A stretch of DNA of 64,000 nucleotides from Plumapathes pennacea (taxonomy: Eukaryota > Cnidaria > Anthozoa > Antipatharia > Myriopathidae): NCBI GenBank assembly GCA_964036295.1, contig OZ038469.1, positions 17,851,591 through 17,915,590 of the forward strand. The letters are read 5' to 3'. A program made the position numbers and the translations under genes. The notes beneath the pieces are model-generated. The model saw only the letters and a program-made list of their open reading frames with translations. It did not search any database and was not told where the DNA came from. This document shows positions 10,707 to 22,268 of the stretch, piece after piece. Each line of letters starts with the position of its first letter. Position 1 is the first letter of the stretch.

Positions 10707-11985
10707 GGTTGTGCCTAAATCGTACCAACGGGAAGGACAGCCGCGCAAGACTGAAAACGAGTTTAGATCCGATCGCCTCACGACCGAAAATCGGACGATG
10801 TCGGTAAATCCTGTCTTCTGTGTATTTCATCGAACGATGAAATGAACAAGCCTTATTGAGTTAAGTGAAATAACATCGCTTCCTTTCATCATAGTTTAGA
10901 CGATTATAATACATATTGAACCTCGTGGCGAATTAAACTGTAGAAAATGTGACGTGTCCTTCCCGCTGGTACGGTGTAATCGTGTCGTACCAACGGGAAG
11001 GACAGAGTGAAATAACTCGACTATTTTAGTCGAGGATCATTTTAAGTGAAGAGTAAGTGTATCTTCAATAAAATCAAGAGGCATCTCTTCCTTTGGTGGT
11101 GATTTAGACAACTGAGGCGAACTAAACTGTGGAAAAGGTGATGTGTCCTTCCCGCTGGTACGATGGAGTTCGATCGTGCCAGCGGGAAGGATAGCGGGAA
11201 ATAACCAGACTATCTTTAACCGTATCTTCAGTCGAGGATATACAGAGTAAAATGTACCATCGGAAACTTAAGTAGAATTGCTTGACTGAATTATATTTGA
11301 CACAAAATGAGCCTACGACAATCCGAAGACAGCGTACCAGCGGAAAGGACACCACACTTTACTATACTCTGCTTCACTGTGAGGCTCATTTTGTGTCAAA
11401 TATAATTCAGTCAAGCAATTCCACTTGAGTTTCCGATGGTACATTTTACTCTGTATATCCTCGACTGAAGATACGGTTAAAGATAGTCTGGTTATTTCCC
11501 GCTGGTACGATCGAACTCCATCGTACCAGCGGGAAGGACACATCACATTGTCCACAGTTTAGTTCGCCTCAGTTGTCTAAATCACCACCAAAGGAAGAGA
11601 TGCTACTTGATTTTATTGAAGATACACTTACTCTTCACTTAAAATGATCCTCGACTAAAATAGTTGAGTTATTTCACTCTGTCCTTCCCGTTGGTACGAC
11701 ACGATTACACCGTACCAGCGGGAAGGACACGTCACATTTTCTACAGTTTAGTTCGCCACGAGGTTCAATATGTATTATAATCGTCTAAACTATGATGAAA
11801 GGAAGCGATGTTATTTCACTTAACTCGATAAGGCTTGTTCATTTCATCGTTCGATGAAATACACAGAAGACAGCCATCTTGGATTTACCGACATCGTCCG
11901 ATTCTCGGTCGTGAGGCGATCGGGTCTAAACTCGTTTTCAGTCTTGCGCGGCTGTCCTTCCCGTTGGTACGATTTAGGCACAACC
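10707..11985. repeat. Giant inverted repeat (about 605-bp arms, 67-bp spacer)
   Basis: The left arm (10707-11314) is the near-perfect reverse complement of the right arm (11382-11985). The ends are GGTTGTGCCTAAATCG and CGATTTAGGCACAACC. Eleven copies of TGTCCTTCCCGCTGGTACGA or its complement lie inside, many as back-to-back pairs. There is no long open reading frame and no obvious target-site duplication. It could be a foldback transposon, nested MITEs, or an inverted duplication of the region upstream of the Speedy gene. Confidence 0.9.
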
Positions 11986-12120
11986 CGGGGGAATGGGGAC
12001 CAGCAATCTCAGACCTCCCTGGGGGAATGGGGACCAGCAACCGTAGGCCCCTCGGGGGAATGGGGACCAGCAATCTCAGACCCCCTTGGGGGAATGGGGA
12101 CCAGCAATGGGGGACCAACA
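11986..12120 (+). repeat. 34-bp minisatellite upstream of the Speedy gene, 4 units
   Basis: GGGGGAATGGGGACCAGCAA recurs at about 11987, 12021, 12054 and 12088, each followed by a variable linker such as TCTCAGACC. It abuts the right end of the large inverted repeat and lies about 105 bp before the proposed start codon of the Speedy-like gene, so it probably falls in the promoter or 5' UTR. Confidence 0.85.
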
Positions 12121-12225
12121 TCCGGGTATTTCAATTTGGAGGCGCCAGATTTCCCGCCCTTTCCGCGCCAAAAACGGCGCGCGCGCGAGGCGCGAAGGAC
12201 GCGACGGCAAAGAAGATGAGATAAC

Positions 12226-13671
12226 ATGCCGGGCGAGAGTGAAAACCAAATTCAAACTAACAAGGAGCGTCCATCAGTCGAGCATATGGGAGGACGAGTT
12301 TCGATAGACAAGAAAGACGGCAAATTTCAGGACGGCTGCGATAGTAATTGCTATTTATGCCACTCTCAAAATACTGCCCCAAAGTCTGCGACCAAACGAA
12401 GACGACGCTATGAAAATGACACCATCGGCTCGTTAGCAGAGAAAGAAATTCCCTTCAAGAAGCTAAGGGTGACAGAACTATATGCAAATCCCTATGGACG
12501 AAATTCTCTTATGGCAGCATTTTTCAAACTGTTAGGTATGTTTTTGGTGTACGTGCGAGAAGTTGTATTTTACTAAACTTGCTTTTTTATATATTTTTGC
12601 CAAAGTGCAGTTTGTTAATACTACCACTTGCTTTTTATTCTTTGTTTGCAGATGACGACTCAATCCAAGACTTTCTTTGGATGGATACCTGTGCCTTAAT
12701 CTCAGACAAGGTAATAAACTGGATAACTTCCTTCAAGTCACTTTCTGTTTCAACAAACTTTTTTAAAGTTTGTCTGCCTCTTTGTTATTCATGCAGTATC
12801 TCCTTGCAATGGTTTACACCTACTTCAAGCGAGCAGAAATACCAAGACAAGAATACAACCGAATGAACTTCTTCATAGCCCTGTAAGTATCACTGTCACC
12901 GCCATTTTGTCGACTAAAACCAAGTGCATTAAACGACCGTTCTAAAAACTGCAATTAGGTATTTAGCGAACGATATGGAAGAAGACGACGAGGACGAAAA
13001 GTACGATATATTTCCATGGGCGCTTGGCAAGGCGTGGAGAAAACTCTACCCGAGTTTTCTACTGAAGCGAGACAACTTCTGGAGGAAGCTGGCTTACAGA
13101 GCTGTTGTCAGCAAGCAGACGTGTGACGAGGTAAGTTTACGGTTTCTTCATACCTTGCCAATTTCATGTAGTAATGTCTTGTGGACGTACACTGACTACA
13201 GACTTTTCGGTAAAAAGCCGACTGTTCCACCTGCTAGATTACTGGAGACTGGTTTAAATTATATACGCTAGAATTTTACGTACTCCAGAGTATTTGTGGC
13301 ACTAAATCGCGGCAATTTTTAAAAACAGTACACTGAACAGGCCTGATCATGAATATAGCATGTGATATTCTTATGATTATTATTAGGTGATGGCAATAGT
13401 TCCAGATCACCCTATATGGCAAAGAAACCGGCGAAAACACCATGGTGGCGCTTGGAGAGATTACGTGAAGAACACAAGTAATGAACAGGCAACAAGTCCA
13501 AGAGGACCAGATGCAAGTCCAGCACAATGCACCAAGTGCCTTGAACGTCCAGACGATTCTCTCACCACCTCTGATTATGACAGTGGATGTTCTCAGTCCT
13601 CACCAGAAAATTCATCTAGTACATCTAGTTTTAATATGGCAGGTATGTGTGAACCAATGCGTCAAACTTAA
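12226..13671 (+). CDS. SPDYA: Speedy/RINGO-family CDK activator
   Basis: The product should bind and activate CDK1/CDK2 without cyclin-type T-loop phosphorylation and promote meiotic or S-phase progression (family knowledge). Exons: 12226-12535, 12652-12710, 12797-12882, 12959-13130, 13387-13671; all four introns are GT-AG and phases agree (303 aa). The core RINGO box is clear: [83 protein letters not shown], then [11 protein letters not shown]. The N-terminus is basic and poorly conserved. The end is uncertain: a good GTATGTGT donor at 13643 could splice to 13931-13998, replacing the last ten codons with a basic tail. The gene symbol is by family; the exact vertebrate orthologue (A or C) is not decided. 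Confidence 0.9.
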
Positions 13672-14000
13672 ACAATAAACTAAACTCCTATTACGTGCTA
13701 TCATTCGAAACGGCTGTGACATATATGTTGGAAATCAAGGTCGTGGTGATTTAAAATGTCTAATCTTGACTTACCGGTTTCACGACTTTTAAAGAATTTA
13801 GAAGCCTTATATATTGCTCGAAGGCTAAATATCTCCAGGTTTCCCCCTTGTATGTGTTGGCTTCGAGAAAAAAATTATAATTTGAGATATTTAGTAAAAG
13901 TTCTTTATTTTCAGTATTTTGAATCCCCAGGCCTGAAGAAATCGCTCCACCAGACAGGAGAAAGGAGAGCAAGAAAATGTCTGGTGTCCAGAAAGTGAAT

Positions 14001-15026
14001 CAGTTTCACTGACCGGCTGAGATGATGAACGTATTTAAGACTCTCAATTCCTTTACTTTGTGGAGTGGCGAGACTGAAGGTTTCAAATTTAACCCGTGGG
14101 TGTGAACTAGTCACAGTGAAAAACTGAAATAACCGCTGCAAAGCAACCATCCCTGCCTCTCAATATAATATTTACTTTGGTGATGATATTATAGAAATTT
14201 AACACCATAAATGTGCATCTCCGTGGATTTAGATAATATTTACGATAAATCCTACTATTTTAAGGTGTACATTCAATCACAAATTACAAAGCGTGGACAT
14301 TTTGTCGCATTTCAATTACAACTCAGTAGTATTGAACTGTTCAGTATAGTGACGGTGACGCAATAGTTGCATCAGCTCTGAGTTTAAGAATACAGTTGTT
14401 GCTTGGCAAACAACTATGCGTTGGCCTCTTGCTATATCTCGTCAACTGCTAGAGAAAAATAAGACAAATCTTATTATAGTCTTGTGTCCCAGAAAGAGTT
14501 TCTGAAAGTTTCAAGAGTTTAGTTGAATTTTTCGTCAAAATCGGCCATTTTTGGGAACTATAAAATGTTTATTTTTGGCCTTGAATCACATGAAACGTGC
14601 TGGGACTATATCAAAGCTGTCCATATGCAATTTTGGATATTTGATACAGCCGGGCGTCCGAGAAATTAGAGCAAATGATCGACCAACACTTCACGCTTTT
14701 CAAAGAAAGGTTTTTAAAATTACTCTGCGTTGTTTTCTTGCTATATATATCTCCATAATTCGTGATTTTATATTTCAAATCACTTATTCACTGCACAGTA
14801 ATTTTCAGGTCAAACCGATGAATACTTGCAAAGAAATCTTTGTTACAAGGTGCCGAATTTCTTTTTTCGGCGGGGAGAGGCGATCCAGGAAATTAGTCCC
14901 CACTCTTAATGCACAGCGGTTTCACGAAATAGAATGATGCTCACTTTTACACAGACACAACTCCGGAGCGACAAAGCGGTGCTTTAATGGGGCTTTAATG
15001 TCGTTATCCAAAGCTAAGGAGCTTGG
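14001..15026. other. Intergenic, no gene recognised
   Basis: AT-rich sequence with only short random frames. A reading frame at 14551-14937 has no splice or domain support. This is the likely 3' flank of the Speedy gene and promoter of the carboxypeptidase gene. Confidence 0.4.
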
Positions 15027-17876
15027 ATGGAAATGTTTCAAGCCCATTCGACTTACTTTTGTCGATTATATCATGTATTTATCGCATTCTTTGTGCTGAT
15101 CCAAGTTACCAAAGGAACTATTTTCAACCAGGGACGGTCAAGGGAAAGATACTATCCCAAGTACAGCTTCTATCACAACCTGTCCAAGTTAAATGAATGC
15201 ATTCACAACTTTGCAGTTAATTATCCAGAAATCGTCGAGGTGGAAATGCGTTATCGATCAAGATGGGGACTGTCTCAATATCTCATTCATGTTTCCGACT
15301 CTCATTCAAGGTGGCGCTCCTCAATGGCACGAGCTAAAGTCCTGTTATCTTTTGGAGAACATTCAAATGAGTTCTTTCCAGTCGAAAGCATGCTAAATCT
15401 TCTTGAGAACATAACTATGGGTTTTAGATATCCAGCAGAAACTAGCGGTAGAAATTTTACGATGTTTATTTTGAATCACATTGACTTGTACATTATGGCG
15501 ATCGTGAATCCAGATGGCAGATCCATCATTGAACAGACCGGTAACTACTGTTGGAGGCACACGTCAAATCAGGTGGATTTAAATGTGGATAACAGAACAC
15601 GATCTGATAAAGAAAATACGAACAAACTGGATAGAATAGTAACGGGTAAGTCGATCAGTCATCTGTTTTCATCCAATCAGCTGCAACCATATATACGAAA
15701 CGCATATAAATGGATTTGGTGGCTGAGAGAGCACATTGATTCAGTCATCAAATTTTAGATGTAGGCATCAGTTTCATACTTCAAGAGAAAAGAATATTTT
15801 TCCTGTCTTATAGCATGTAAATAGAACATTCCAAAATTGGTGTTGCAAGACCTTTCTTATGAGTTTACTTGCATGCTCTTTTTCATGCAAATCAAACTCA
15901 CTCCAGAAGAAAGACTTTGTACTAGGCCTCATTTGAAACAGGCATTTCAGAAATGGCCACTGGCATTTGTCAAACTAAGGCCTTTCAAACGCCAAAATAC
16001 AATGCAAATGAGCAAGTTACTGTTTCAGCTAAATTTACATTGTATTTGACTCGTGTGAAGTTCGATGTTTGAAACAGGCCTAAGGGGGAATTCCCAAACT
16101 TCTGAGTCAATCGCCATATCATTCCCATAATTGTCTGTCCTGATATTTATACTGTTTTTTTGTTCCAGAACCTGAGTGCAAGTTTCTGAGTGAGCTTCTC
16201 CCTAAGAAGTTTGATGCATTTGTGTCTTTTCATTCTGGTCAAAGAGGAATTTCAATTCCAAATAGAGGTTTGACTGATATTTGTTGGTAGAGAAAATTGT
16301 CATGTTACGATGTGCAACTAGTGTTTTCTAAGGGCTCTATATGGGAACAGCAGTGTTATGTTACCAGTTTTGCAACGATGAGTAGTATCGATAAGGTATT
16401 GCAGTCAATGCTTCTTATTGACAAACACTCCTTTGTACTAGAACACAAGTTTCCTGTTAATATTGTTTCAGGTGGGACTGATGGAAATGATGTTGCACCC
16501 TTGGAAATAAAAGAGTTGGCTCAACAGTTGTCAGCTATTGTATCCCCAGGGACTCCACCGAGTCTAGTCAGTCTCACTGATAAAGTTGACTACAGCATCT
16601 TCTCACATGTTTCTTTGACAAAGAAGGTACAGAAATAGTAGCATAACAACATCCAGTGTTATTTTGTTGACCTAGTGTGAAAGAGGGATATCTCAGGAAC
16701 CGAGGGAGAGAACAGTATAGTTTCTTCCGACTAACATTGACTAGTTGGTACATGATTTTACAACAACACTAAAACACTGTCAAGACACTTTCCAAGATTC
16801 AGAAAAAGCCTAATATATAATAGCTAAACAACCCTTTTGGCCTATCACAGTATACCCTGCACCTTTGGTCTCCCTTCCAATGTATTATGTTACAGGTTCT
16901 GAAGGATCATTAGAGAGGAATACGTATGTGGTAAAGTCCCACTTCTGACTAGTTCTGGTTTATTATCTCGCGTGACAGGTTCCATTTACTTATGTGATTT
17001 CCTTGTGGGGAAATGGTAAACAGGCAGAAGATGGGACAGGCTGTTTTGATGTCTACAACCCAGAGAGTGAAAAGTTGATGGTATGATGCGACTTCTGTGA
17101 CCCACCAATCCCAATTTTACATACTAACCCCACATACCCCAGGTCAAGAATTTCAAGCAAAAGAACTTTATGCAAAACCTAAAACAAGCAATTTGATAAT
17201 ACAGTAACAATAATTGTTAAATTATTTAAAGAGTTTGGCTGAAGTTGATCAGTCACAAAAAATTATTGTAACATGATCAATCTTGATCTCAACTCTAATT
17301 TTCAGTCATTTGATTCATATTTTGCAGGAGTCCTTACAAGAAGTTTATCCAGTTTATGAAACACTTTTTCACTATGTATACAAATGGAAAGAAACAGAGC
17401 TAAGCAAACAAGATCTTCATAAAAAAGTTGAGGTGTGTTCTATAAAAATTCATTATAAAATAATAATAAAAATACGTCATGTAGTATTACAGAGCATACA
17501 TTTATACTGACATTTCAATATTCAAATAATTCATTATTTCTTATGGTATAGGGGAATGTTCATTTGAATTCAGTTCTTTGTATTCAAACTGTCCACATCA
17601 CGCTGGTTTCAGGTGTGAAATGTAGTTTGCCCAGTAGATGCTGAAATGCTCATCAAAGATTGCACATTTTAATTATTATTGAAATAATATTATTTTGTTT
17701 CCTTTCAGAAATCTGGGAGAGGCATGCCTTACACCACCATACTAGCATTTGTTGTTTTCTTTTCTATATTAGTGTACATCTTAGGAAAATACAAAATCCC
17801 TCTTTCTTTGAAAATATTCTACAGGCGTCAACGTCGCATTGTCAGCTTAAGGACTTTAGCTTCAACATTTATTTAG
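15027..17876 (+). CDS. M14 metallocarboxypeptidase-like membrane protein, probably inactive
   Basis: Exons: 15027-15645, 16169-16267, 16472-16626, 16979-17080, 17328-17432, 17709-17876; phases close to 415 aa. An N-terminal hydrophobic segment (residues 12-30) is a signal peptide. Zinc ligands are present: H112 and E115 in GEHSNE, and the third His in FVSFHSG (about residue 229). NPDGR (161-165) and YCWRHTS follow the family pattern. Two catalytic positions look lost: DLNRN of active enzymes is DLNVDN, and the catalytic Glu about 70 residues after the third His aligns with Ser in FTYVISLWG. Exon 6 encodes a transmembrane segment (TTILAFVVFFSILVYILG) and a short basic tail, so the domain would be extracellular or luminal. 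Inference: a pseudoenzyme, perhaps a peptide-binding protein. Confidence 0.85.
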
Positions 17877-18530
17877 TCACCCATCAAAGTTCTGTGTACA
17901 AAACACAATATTTTTGGGCCATTTCTAGTCCTATATTCACTGACAAGTCAGTGGCATTCTTGTGAAAGTTTGTATTTGTGTCATTGAAGATCTTCAAGCT
18001 TCAAGCCTGTGCAGTCTTTCTGTACTGGTGTGCTGAAAATAGTCAGACATAAAGAACACAAGTTGTTTATTTATTTTACTTCAAAAAAAGATAGTATATA
18101 AATGGGTATGGGTGTACAATAATATTATTCCACTGAGTTTTAAGCAAGAATTTATTGCTCAAGCAATGTAACCTCAAAGAAGTCGCTCTGTACAAATTAA
18201 ATCTTGCTGTAGTTTAGTGTGCTCAGCAGTTTTTGAAAGTAAAGAAGCATGGCCTTCTTTTCATATGAGTTATAATGTTGCAAGGGTTAGCTGTCTTTAA
18301 AGTACAAAATATGAACGATGATCTTTTTAAGTGCAATCCAACATCATCAATCTAGAATAGTTTAATTTCAGATCAAGGCTGGTTACCTGTGAGAATTTTA
18401 GTAAACTAATAAAATATATAATGCAAGGAGTGGAATAAAGAGAATTTCAAGTGAAATATACAATGTTGATTTGTTGATTGGCTGTTTTGACTGATGGATC
18501 AGGAGGACAACATCATGGATGTAATTCCAC
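17877..18530. other. Convergent 3' ends, no gene
   Basis: AT-rich sequence between the stop of the carboxypeptidase-like gene and the stop of the reverse-strand unknown gene; it probably holds both 3' UTRs. No repeats or RNA genes were recognised. Confidence 0.4.
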
Positions 18531-19651
18531 CTAACATGTGTCTTTCCTCCATTTCTTCCTTGTGACCACTGGCTCTTCTGCATGATTCAGTTGTTGCAAT
18601 CTTTTGCTGTGCTTTTCTCCCTATAAAGCACAACAAGCTGTGTATTAAAAAATCTACTTCTGATTGAACAAGATGGAATGATGGTTTACTAAAGCTAAAA
18701 AGGAGCACATATGACATGAGAAAAAAGAATGTTAGTTTCTTACTTTCTCAGGCTGCATGACTACCTAAATCTGTAAACCATCCTTTTAGAGTATTGACCA
18801 AAATAGATTTGAGATAATTCATGACAAAATCAGAGCTATGATGGAATTGAGTTTTGTCAAGGGGCTAGAGTCTTCCGGTTCAAAGAAATAAAACTAAGTC
18901 ACCCACTGGATCAGAGACTTATAATCAATTCACGATTTCCACTCACCGATTTCTTCATTTTTCTCGGTTCTGTGGTGTCCTTTCGTACAACAAGCGAGTC
19001 AGCAACATCGGGCTGGTTTGTTTGGCAACTTACAGAATTTGCAGTGCTGCACGCAACTTCAGGATCGCCAGTCTCGAGTGCCTTCTTTTCTGTGGAGTAC
19101 AAGAAATCTTTGAATAAGTACATCGAGACGGCAGAAACCTGGCATACACGTCCGTATATCAAGCTACACCAACAACACACCTTTCCTTCCATACTCTTCT
19201 TCCTGGATGTATTCCTCCAGCAGAGAAAACAGTTGTTCTTCTGGCTCTGTATCGTCGTACTTTCGACAAAATTCGTCAAGAGATAACGAATCTGGCACCA
19301 AGAAGTCTGCATTTATTTCGGTCGAGTCAGGGACAATAAGGTCATCAAAAGCATCAACGTCAAAGACATCCGAATAAAAGCTGTAAAGGAATAAAAGTAG
19401 CATTTATTAGAGTAACTTAAAACAGTCAAAACTAAGGGGGGAAAAGAGATTACAATAACATGGTGGGCTGACACAAAGCAGTTCCACGCAGATGACTTTG
19501 GAATTCGCACGAACCTCTGTAAATCCTCCTCACAAAAATATTACCTCAATATATTTTCCAGCGGGACCTCTTCCATGACTTGTTGATCACTACAGCTTCT
19601 TTCAGTTCCATTAAGTACTTGATTCTTGGAATCCATACCTTTTACCTTCAT
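18531..19651 (-). CDS. Unknown acidic protein, four exons, 179 aa
   Basis: Exons in transcript order: 19651-19545, 19380-19181, 19089-18947, 18620-18531; all splice sites are GT-AG and the phases (2, 1, 0) close exactly. The protein opens MKVKGMDSKNQ, has a strongly acidic middle (SDVFDVDAFDDLIVPD, LSLDEFCRKYDDTEPEEQ, LLEEYIQEEE), a Ser/Thr/Cys-rich linker and a basic end (VVTRKKWRKDTC). There is no signal peptide or membrane segment. I do not recognise a family; the layout would suit a nuclear or cell-cycle regulator but that is only a guess. It is divergent from the bZIP gene, with 481 bp between start codons that may act as a shared promoter. Confidence 0.65.
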
Positions 19652-20132
19652 AGTTGCACGCGGAGTATTTTAAAGTTTCGGTTGCGTGTGTGGCAACTGC
19701 AGTACAGAACTGCCTGTTTCAGTGTACCCTAAATCTTTGGAAGGCCGTGAACTGGAAGAAGTTAGCTTCAAGATTGAAACAAATCGCAATTTCTATCAAA
19801 GAGCAGCTCTAAACCGCAACAACGTCGCAATCCAAAAGTTCTGTCTCCGTTTTGCCGCCGCGCCAGTATGTCGAATATTTCGCGCCAAAATTCTACCCAG
19901 ATTCCTTTGCAATCTCTCGTACATCCACGTGGGTTTCACGTGATGCACTTATGTCACGTGCTCTGGGTGTCACCTTTTTCCATCCAATCAAAATTGCGGA
20001 CTACCGCCAAGTTTGAAATTAGCAAACTGCAGACTTCGTGTAGGTTTCAACAAGAAAATGTGAAGAACAAGTTGAAGTTTATTTGCCTTACTTTGTTTCG
20101 GCATAGGGTGAGGGTTTTGTATGTATACAAAA

Positions 20133-21912
20133 ATGGCTGATGTTTTTGGGTTTGGAATCCAGAATGCTCAACTTTCCTCGAAGGAGAACGCAAATCATCT
20201 AATGGATGAAGGACCATCTATAACCGAAACGCAAAGTATAAAGATAGGTGACATTATCGCAGCAATACCAACAGATGAAGAAACAGGCACACAGGACTTT
20301 TCTCAAGTGTTACCTCATGCTGGCTATATTAAGGAGGAGCAAAGTCATTTTGATAGCGGGTAAGAATATGCGAACTTACAGAGATGCTATAGACGTAAAC
20401 GTTTTCACAACTCTCACACATTGAATTCATGCCATTGTTCTAAACTTTGTCTGTTTTCTTTTGGAAGGCCAACATCAAGTAATTTAGTGCAATTTGCATG
20501 GAGTGAAACGCGAACAACTGAGGAAGAAAATACGTCAACTGAATCGACCACGTCACTTCAGGAAATGATCAACAACATGGGACAGTTTTTGGGTAGGAGA
20601 CAGTTTTTTGACGTCTATCATACAGTTGTAACTTCGACCTTGTTTGTGTTTCTTTGGACTGTCTACCATAATTAGCTTCTTTACGTTTTCCTAAACTGGA
20701 ATTAAAAAACAACAACAACAACAAATAAAAAAACATGTACATTCATTTGCCGGGGAGTACCGACCGCACAAAAACTTGTTGATATTCACTGACTCAAATC
20801 CTCGTGCACGTAAGAAAAGGTAGTTACAGAAAGGTGTGACAAGTATACGACTTTTTCGTTTTTGTTTGCCGTTATGTCAAGTCTTACAAAATAAAATTAC
20901 TGCCAAACACTTCCAAATATGATTTATGTATCGCCAATCAAACAGTGATATAAAGACAGATAGATCACTAATCATTGTTTCTCGTTTAGTAAGTGGAACT
21001 GGCTCTGAGAATGACGTCGATCTCACGATTAACCCCTGGTCAGACGTCAGAGACTATCAGAATCAAATTACAGAAAGCTGTAGTTTCAGGAATACCGAGA
21101 CTCAAGTATTTGAAGAATGCAGCCAGTTCAACGAGTTGTGCAACTATGATCATGGGTACAGTGCTGTCCAACCATGCAGCAACATTTCTGTCGTGCAGAA
21201 CGCAAGGGAGGCAGGGTTATCCACCAGGCAGTTTGAGAAAATTGAATGCATTGAGGCTGGGGGTCCAGCATTTTCACATCCAGAATATGTCCACGAGTTG
21301 GTGAGTAAATTATCACAAGATAGAAATTGAAGAGTCAAGAATTATAGCACTTTATCAAATAGATCCTTTTGACTATTTTTAAAATCTCTTGCACTGCTAA
21401 AGGGCTCTTATAACCACAATGCTTTGTGCACTTACAAGTCTTGATCAAATGGGTCCCTTCTAAAGAGCCATTTCCCCACTTTAACTGGTTGCAGAAAAAG
21501 ATTTAAGTGGTATCAGATGGTGACCTGCACTGTGCTGTTATATTGCAGCAAACTATGGTAAGCCAACCAATGAATATATAAATTTTTGTCCCTTCACTAA
21601 CAGACAAAACAAGAAGAGAAAAAACAAAAGCGCAGGGAGAGGAACAGGCTGTGCAGCAGGCAATTCCGGCAAAAGCAGAAAGTCAAAGAGCTTGATTTAA
21701 CTGAAGGACTAAGAGCCAAGAAAGCAAAGCTAAAAGACCTCCGTTTAAAGCTGGAGGCAGCATCCAAGATGCTCTTCAGAATTGTGTCCAGCAGCACAGC
21801 ATGTAACAAGGGCAGGGGCATGATAAATGCTGTGGCTGGTCTGGTCAATAAAGAAAACTGGCCAGGGGGAATGCAAGTTGTATTTGCCAACACAAATCAA
21901 GTTAAGCACTGA
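20133..21912 (+). CDS. bZIP transcription factor, 323 aa
   Basis: Exons: 20133-20359, 20468-20592, 20990-21300, 21604-21912; phases 2, 1, 0 close exactly. The last exon carries a basic region KRRERNRLCSRQFRQKQK, matching the bZIP pattern N-x7-R, followed by a leucine-type heptad stretch (LDLTEGLRAKKAKLKDLRLK). The upstream 220 residues are acidic and Ser/Thr/Gln-rich, as in activation domains, with no other domain seen. The start was chosen at 20133 because its context (AAAATGG) is better than the in-frame ATG at 20121. The subfamily is not assigned. It should bind DNA as a dimer in the nucleus. Confidence 0.8.
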
Positions 21913-22268
21913 TGGTATTCCTGTGGACAGAAATAATATCAGTACTTTCTGTCAAACTTTGACCAACGAATATCGCAGTATGGAAAGTAACAAAGATTAT
22001 CTTCACAACTATGCCATACATGTACCACAAGTGTAATATTTCAACCACAAAAATATATGGACTACTTTGGAGGTCATAGTAAGTTAAACAAAGTTTGGTT
22101 CCATATACAGATTGCCAACTTGTATAGTTAGCAGAGATTTACATGTTGCATAAAAGTAAGTGTGCATATTGTTTGGTAGTTAAATAATATTTTAATACAC
22201 TGACAAAATTATTAATCTTAACTTTTGCAAAATAATAATATATTTGTAATCACTAACATGAAACATGT

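Larger units (their letters stand above)
1..10707. repeat. Segmental duplication, copy 1 (continues left of the window)
   Basis: This block matches 30986-41324 in the same orientation and the same internal order: BEL scrap, LINE scrap, minisatellites A and B, YR retroelement, long non-coding stretch, two small ORFs. By eye the identity is a few per cent short of perfect throughout. The copies differ in minisatellite length, a 63-bp deletion in copy 2 (present at about 10083-10146 here), a hairpin at 4214-4246 only here, and a 145-bp palindromic element only in copy 2. The left edge is cut by the window. The right edge falls at the sequence TTTCATG, exactly where the large inverted repeat begins. 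Confidence 0.95.

Noticed and set aside
11122-12224. Frames within and beside the giant palindrome
   Set aside because: They mirror each other across the palindrome and read through the 20-bp motif and the 34-bp minisatellite, with no domain.
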